Source: Pseudonocardia petroleophila (GTDB lineage Bacteria; Actinomycetota; Actinomycetes; Mycobacteriales; Pseudonocardiaceae). From it: a DNA stretch of 64,000 nt. Positions 61,942-64,000 of the stretch are shown one piece after another; position 1 is the first letter of the stretch; the number at the start of each line of letters is the position of its first letter. The position numbers and the translations under genes were made by a program. The DNA is taken from contig NZ_CP060131.1 in assembly GCF_014235185.1 (NCBI RefSeq), forward strand, positions 6,331,501 through 6,395,500, written 5' to 3'. A model generated the notes under the pieces. The model had not been told where the DNA came from. It worked only from the letters and a program-made list of their open reading frames with translations, and made no database searches.

Positions 61942-62796
61942 TCAGAGCCCGCGGGGCCGGGGTTGGCAGCGGGGGCAGCTGAAGCTGCTGCGGTTCATGA
62001 AGCTCTCCCGCCGGATCGGGGTGCCGCAGCGGCGGCAGGGCCGGTCGGCCTGGCCGTAGGCGTCGAGCGAGCGGTCGAAGTAGCCCGAGGCCCCGTTGAC
62101 GTTGACGTAGAGCGCGTCGAACGAGGTGCCGCCGGCGTCCAGCGCCGCGTCCATCACCTCGGCGGCCGCGGCCAGCACGGTCCGGCCCTGCGCCCGGGTC
62201 AGCTTCTCCGTGGGCCGCTCGCCGTGCAGCCGCGCCCGCCACAGCGCCTCGTCGGCGTAGATGTTGCCGATGCCGGAGACCACGGTCTGGTCGAGCAGCG
62301 CGCGCTTGAGCCCGGTGCGGCGGCGGCGGATCCCGGCGACGGCGGCGTCGAGGTCGAACGCGGGGTCCATCGGGTCGCGGGCGATGTGCCCGACGGGTTC
62401 GGGCAGCCGGTCCGGCCCGACGACGGGGTGCAGCGACAGCCCCCCGAACGTGCGCTGGTCGACGAACCGCAGCTCCGGGCCGCCGTCGGCGAACCGCAGG
62501 CGGACGCGCAGGTGCTTCTCGTCGGGCCGGCCGTGGTCGGCGACGAGCATCTGCCCGCTCATGCCCAGGTGGGCGAGCAGCGCCTCGTCGCCGTCGAGGT
62601 CGAGCCACAGGTACTTGCCGCGGCGGCGCGCCGCGGTGATCGTGCGGCCGGCGAGGCGGGCGGCGAAGTCCGGGCCGCCCGCGACGTGCCGGCGGACCGC
62701 CCGCGGATGGGCGACGTCGACGGCGGCGACGGTGCGGTCCAGCACGTGGTCGGCCAGCCCGCGCCGGACGACCTCGACCTCGGGGAGCTCGGGCAC
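61942..62796 (-). CDS. mutM: formamidopyrimidine-DNA glycosylase
   Basis: A 284-residue Fpg/MutM, which removes 8-oxoguanine. The N-terminus MPELPEVEVVRRGL gives catalytic Pro2 and Glu3; QTVVSGIGNIYADEALW is the H2TH region, and the C-terminal zinc finger is CRRCG...CPRCQ. ATG 62796 follows rnc by 7 nt. Standard length for actinobacteria. Confidence 0.96.
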   Translation of the reverse strand: MPELPEVEVVRRGLADHVLDRTVAAVDVAHPRAVRRHVAGGPDFAARLAGRTITAARRRGKYLWLDLDGDEALLAHLGMSGQMLVADHGRPDEKHLRVRLRFADGGPELRFVDQRTFGGLSLHPVVGPDRLPEPVGHIARDPMDPAFDLDAAVAGIRRRRTGLKRALLDQTVVSGIGNIYADEALWRARLHGERPTEKLTRAQGRTVLAAAAEVMDAALDAGGTSFDALYVNVNGASGYFDRSLDAYGQADRPCRRCGTPIRRESFMNRSSFSCPRCQPRPRGL

Positions 62797-62803
62797 GCGC
62801 GCG

Positions 62804-63547
62804 TCAGGAGGCGGCGGAGCTGCCGGTGGCGGCCTCGGCCGTCAGCGTGCGCCAGGCCAGCTCGGCGGCCTTCTGCTCCGCCTCCTTCTTCGTGCGCCCG
62901 TCGCCGGAGCCGAGGTCGCGACCGGACACCACCGCGGTGGCGGTGAAGACCTTGAGGTGGTCGGGCCCGTCCTCGGTGATGCGGTACTCGGGCACGCCGA
63001 GGTCGGCGGCCGCGGTGAACTCCTGCAGGCTCGTCTTCCAGTCCAGGCCCGCGCCGAGCAGCGGGGCGCCGACGAGCAGCGAGTCGAACAGCCGGTGCAC
63101 GACGTCGCGCGCCGTCTCCAGGCCGTGGTCGAGGTACACCGCGCCGATCAGCGCCTCGGTGGCGTCGGCGAGGATGCTCGACTTCGTGCGCCCGCCCGTC
63201 ATCTCCTCGCCGCGGCCGAGGTAGAGGTAGGCGCCGAGCCCCTCGGGGCCCATCGTCTCGGCCACACCGGCCAGCGCGTGCATGTTGACGACGCTCGCGC
63301 GCAGCTTCGCGAGCTGCCCCTCCGGCAGGTCGGGGTGCTCGAGGTAGAGCCGCTCGGTGACGACGATCGACAGCACCGAGTCGCCCAGGAACTCCAGGCG
63401 CTCGTTGGTGGGCAGCCCGCCGTTCTCGTAGGCGTAGCTGCGGTGGGTCAGCGCGAGGACGAGGAGGTCCTCGCCGAGCCCGACGCCCAGCGCACGGAGC
63501 AGGGGCCCACGGTCCTCCGTGGGCCCCTGCTGGCCGTGTCCTGACAC
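62804..63547 (-). CDS. rnc: ribonuclease III
   Basis: A 247-residue dsRNA endonuclease for rRNA and mRNA processing. Signature NERLEFLGDSVL and the second acidic motif ADATEALIGAVYLD form the catalytic site, and a dsRBD covers ~165-240. GTG 63547 is the only start upstream of the conserved domain; the first ~14 codons have no counterpart in M. tuberculosis Rnc and are made largely of a perfect hairpin. It follows rpmF by 13 nt and precedes mutM. Confidence 0.95.
   Translation of the reverse strand: MSGHGQQGPTEDRGPLLRALGVGLGEDLLVLALTHRSYAYENGGLPTNERLEFLGDSVLSIVVTERLYLEHPDLPEGQLAKLRASVVNMHALAGVAETMGPEGLGAYLYLGRGEEMTGGRTKSSILADATEALIGAVYLDHGLETARDVVHRLFDSLLVGAPLLGAGLDWKTSLQEFTAAADLGVPEYRITEDGPDHLKVFTATAVVSGRDLGSGDGRTKKEAEQKAAELAWRTLTAEAATGSSAAS
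63498..63531 (-). promoter_or_regulatory. perfect 15-bp hairpin at the 5' end of rnc
   Basis: AGCAGGGGCCCACGG (63498-63512) and CCGTGGGCCCCTGCT (63517-63531) pair perfectly around a 4-nt loop, 13 nt downstream of the rnc GTG. In the mRNA this is an uninterrupted double-stranded stem near the start codon, a form of RNase III substrate, so a feedback cleavage or translation-control site is proposed. Confidence 0.6.
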
Positions 63548-63560
63548 GAGGATCCGGGGA

Positions 63561-63743
63561 TCAGGCCGGGCTGACGACCTGGCGGCCGTCGTACTGCCCG
63601 CACGTCGGGCAGGCGACGTGCGGCGGCTTGACGGCACGGCAGGCGCGGTTCGAGCAGGCGGCGAGCGTGGGGGCAGTGGCCTTCCACTGCGACCGACGCG
63701 AGCGCGTGTTCGACCGCGACATCCGGCGCTTCGGAACGGCCAC
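63561..63743 (-). CDS. rpmF: 50S ribosomal protein L32
   Basis: A 60-residue L32: MAVPKRRMSRSNTRSRRSQWK is diagnostic. The C-terminal zinc site is present as CSNRAC and CPTC, so this is the zinc-binding (C+) form. GTG 63743 has AGGAG 7 nt upstream. It follows the yceD gene as in most bacteria, so it is probably co-transcribed with it. Confidence 0.96.
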   Translation of the reverse strand: MAVPKRRMSRSNTRSRRSQWKATAPTLAACSNRACRAVKPPHVACPTCGQYDGRQVVSPA

Positions 63744-63783
63744 GATGAATCTCCTAGCAGTGCTCGATTTCCGACTGGGGGTC

Positions 63784-64000
63784 TCAGTCGGCAGGCAGGC
63801 GCTCACGCAGAGCGGCCCAACGAGGGTCAAGTGTCTCATGCCCGTGGTCGGGCGCGAGGTCGGCCCACTTCTCGCCGCACTCGACGCACAGCCCGGCGCA
63901 GTCCGGGCGGCACAGCGGCGACAGCGGCAGGTCCAGTACCAGGGCGTCGCGGACGATCTGCTCGACGTCGACCTGGTCGTCGGCGACGCGCGGGAGCTCG
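63784..64000 (-). CDS. YceD/DUF177 family protein (5' part cut by window edge)
   Basis: The last ~71 codons of a DUF177 (YceD) protein, read on the minus strand. Visible are DALVLDLPLSPLCRPDCAGLC and VECGEKW, giving the four-Cys knuckle typical of this family's C-terminus, then PRWAALRERLPAD and stop. YceD is linked to 23S rRNA accumulation. It lies upstream of rpmF, the usual order. The start is outside the window. Confidence 0.9.
   Translation of the reverse strand, partial: ELPRVADDQVDVEQIVRDALVLDLPLSPLCRPDCAGLCVECGEKWADLAPDHGHETLDPRWAALRERLPAD

Noticed and set aside
63674..63691. GCAGTGGCCTTCCACTGC palindrome in rpmF as a third copy of the hairpin repeat
   Set aside because: The arms differ from the smc elements, and it encodes the conserved L32 segment SQWKATA, so it is explained by the protein.
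1..64000. tRNA genes, insertion sequences or phage genes at the edges of the accessory blocks
   Set aside because: No cloverleaf, transposase, integrase (other than XerC) or flanking direct repeats were recognised by eye.

Overview
The window is a very GC-rich actinobacterial chromosome segment with tightly packed genes, many GTG starts and many GTGA/ATGA/TGATG junctions. Gene order matches the mycobacterial block rlmN-cdsA-frr-pyrH-tsf-rpsB-(M23 peptidase)-xerC-dprA-comM-yraN-DUF2469-rnhB-lepB-rplS-trmD-rimM-KH-rpsP-ffh-glnD-glnB-amtB-ftsY-smc-acyP-mutM-rnc-rpmF-yceD. Sequence style, a WhiG-type sigma factor and the accessory gene types suggest Pseudonocardiaceae, perhaps Pseudonocardia. That placement is an inference from memory of families, not a database result.

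Layout. 1-5300: an SDR/TetR divergent pair with twin operators, Mug-type glycosylase, LigC-like ATP-dependent ligase, proline iminopeptidase and rlmN. 5346-10739: an accessory redox module (lipoprotein, two paralogous cupredoxin-like lipoproteins, a Tat-exported multicopper oxidase, a small membrane protein, a Rieske lipoprotein, a methyltransferase) lying between rlmN and cdsA, which are neighbours in mycobacteria. 10750-14774: cdsA, frr, pyrH, tsf, rpsB. 15116-18009: M23 peptidase with a huge PVPPAA repeat, whiG, xerC. 18070-25291: dprA, comM-like, yraN, DUF2469, rnhB, lepB, rplS, trmD. 25385-33763: an 8.4 kb accessory block separating trmD from rimM (HTH/Clp_N pair with twin operators, BTAD-ATPase regulator, hydrolase-glycosyltransferase fusion, hydrolase, orphan small protein, methyltransferase). 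33773-39895: rimM, khpA, rpsP, CPBP protease, amidohydrolase, ffh, a P-loop kinase. 39933-51096: nitrogen region with two ammonium channels, three PII proteins and GlnD, interrupted by a second BTAD-ATPase regulator and a two-gene ABC exporter. 51251-58565: ftsY, smc, an MFS transporter, acyP. 58587-64000: CAP-domain protein, PadR/HAAS pair, corA, mutM, rnc, rpmF and the 3' end of the yceD (DUF177) gene, which is cut by the window end.

How genes work together. Most of the backbone is translation and membrane biogenesis: ribosomal proteins, RimM, TrmD, RlmN, EF-Ts, RRF, and the SRP pair Ffh/FtsY with LepB. The nitrogen genes form an ammonium sensing circuit: PII proteins, all with the T-loop Tyr51, are modified by GlnD and control the Amt channels. 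A four-half-site element with GlnR-box spacing lies upstream of the second amtB. The redox module encodes lipid-anchored or exported copper and Fe-S proteins that could pass electrons at the outer face of the membrane.

The most notable non-gene signals are: a 51-bp hairpin repeat present twice, once in frame inside the Smc hinge; a perfect 15-bp hairpin at the 5' end of the RNase III gene; twin 16-bp palindromes that overlap divergent promoters at the HTH/Clp_N locus; and low-complexity expansions in LepB, FtsY, a CPBP protease and the M23 peptidase. No tRNA, rRNA, CRISPR array or insertion sequence was seen.
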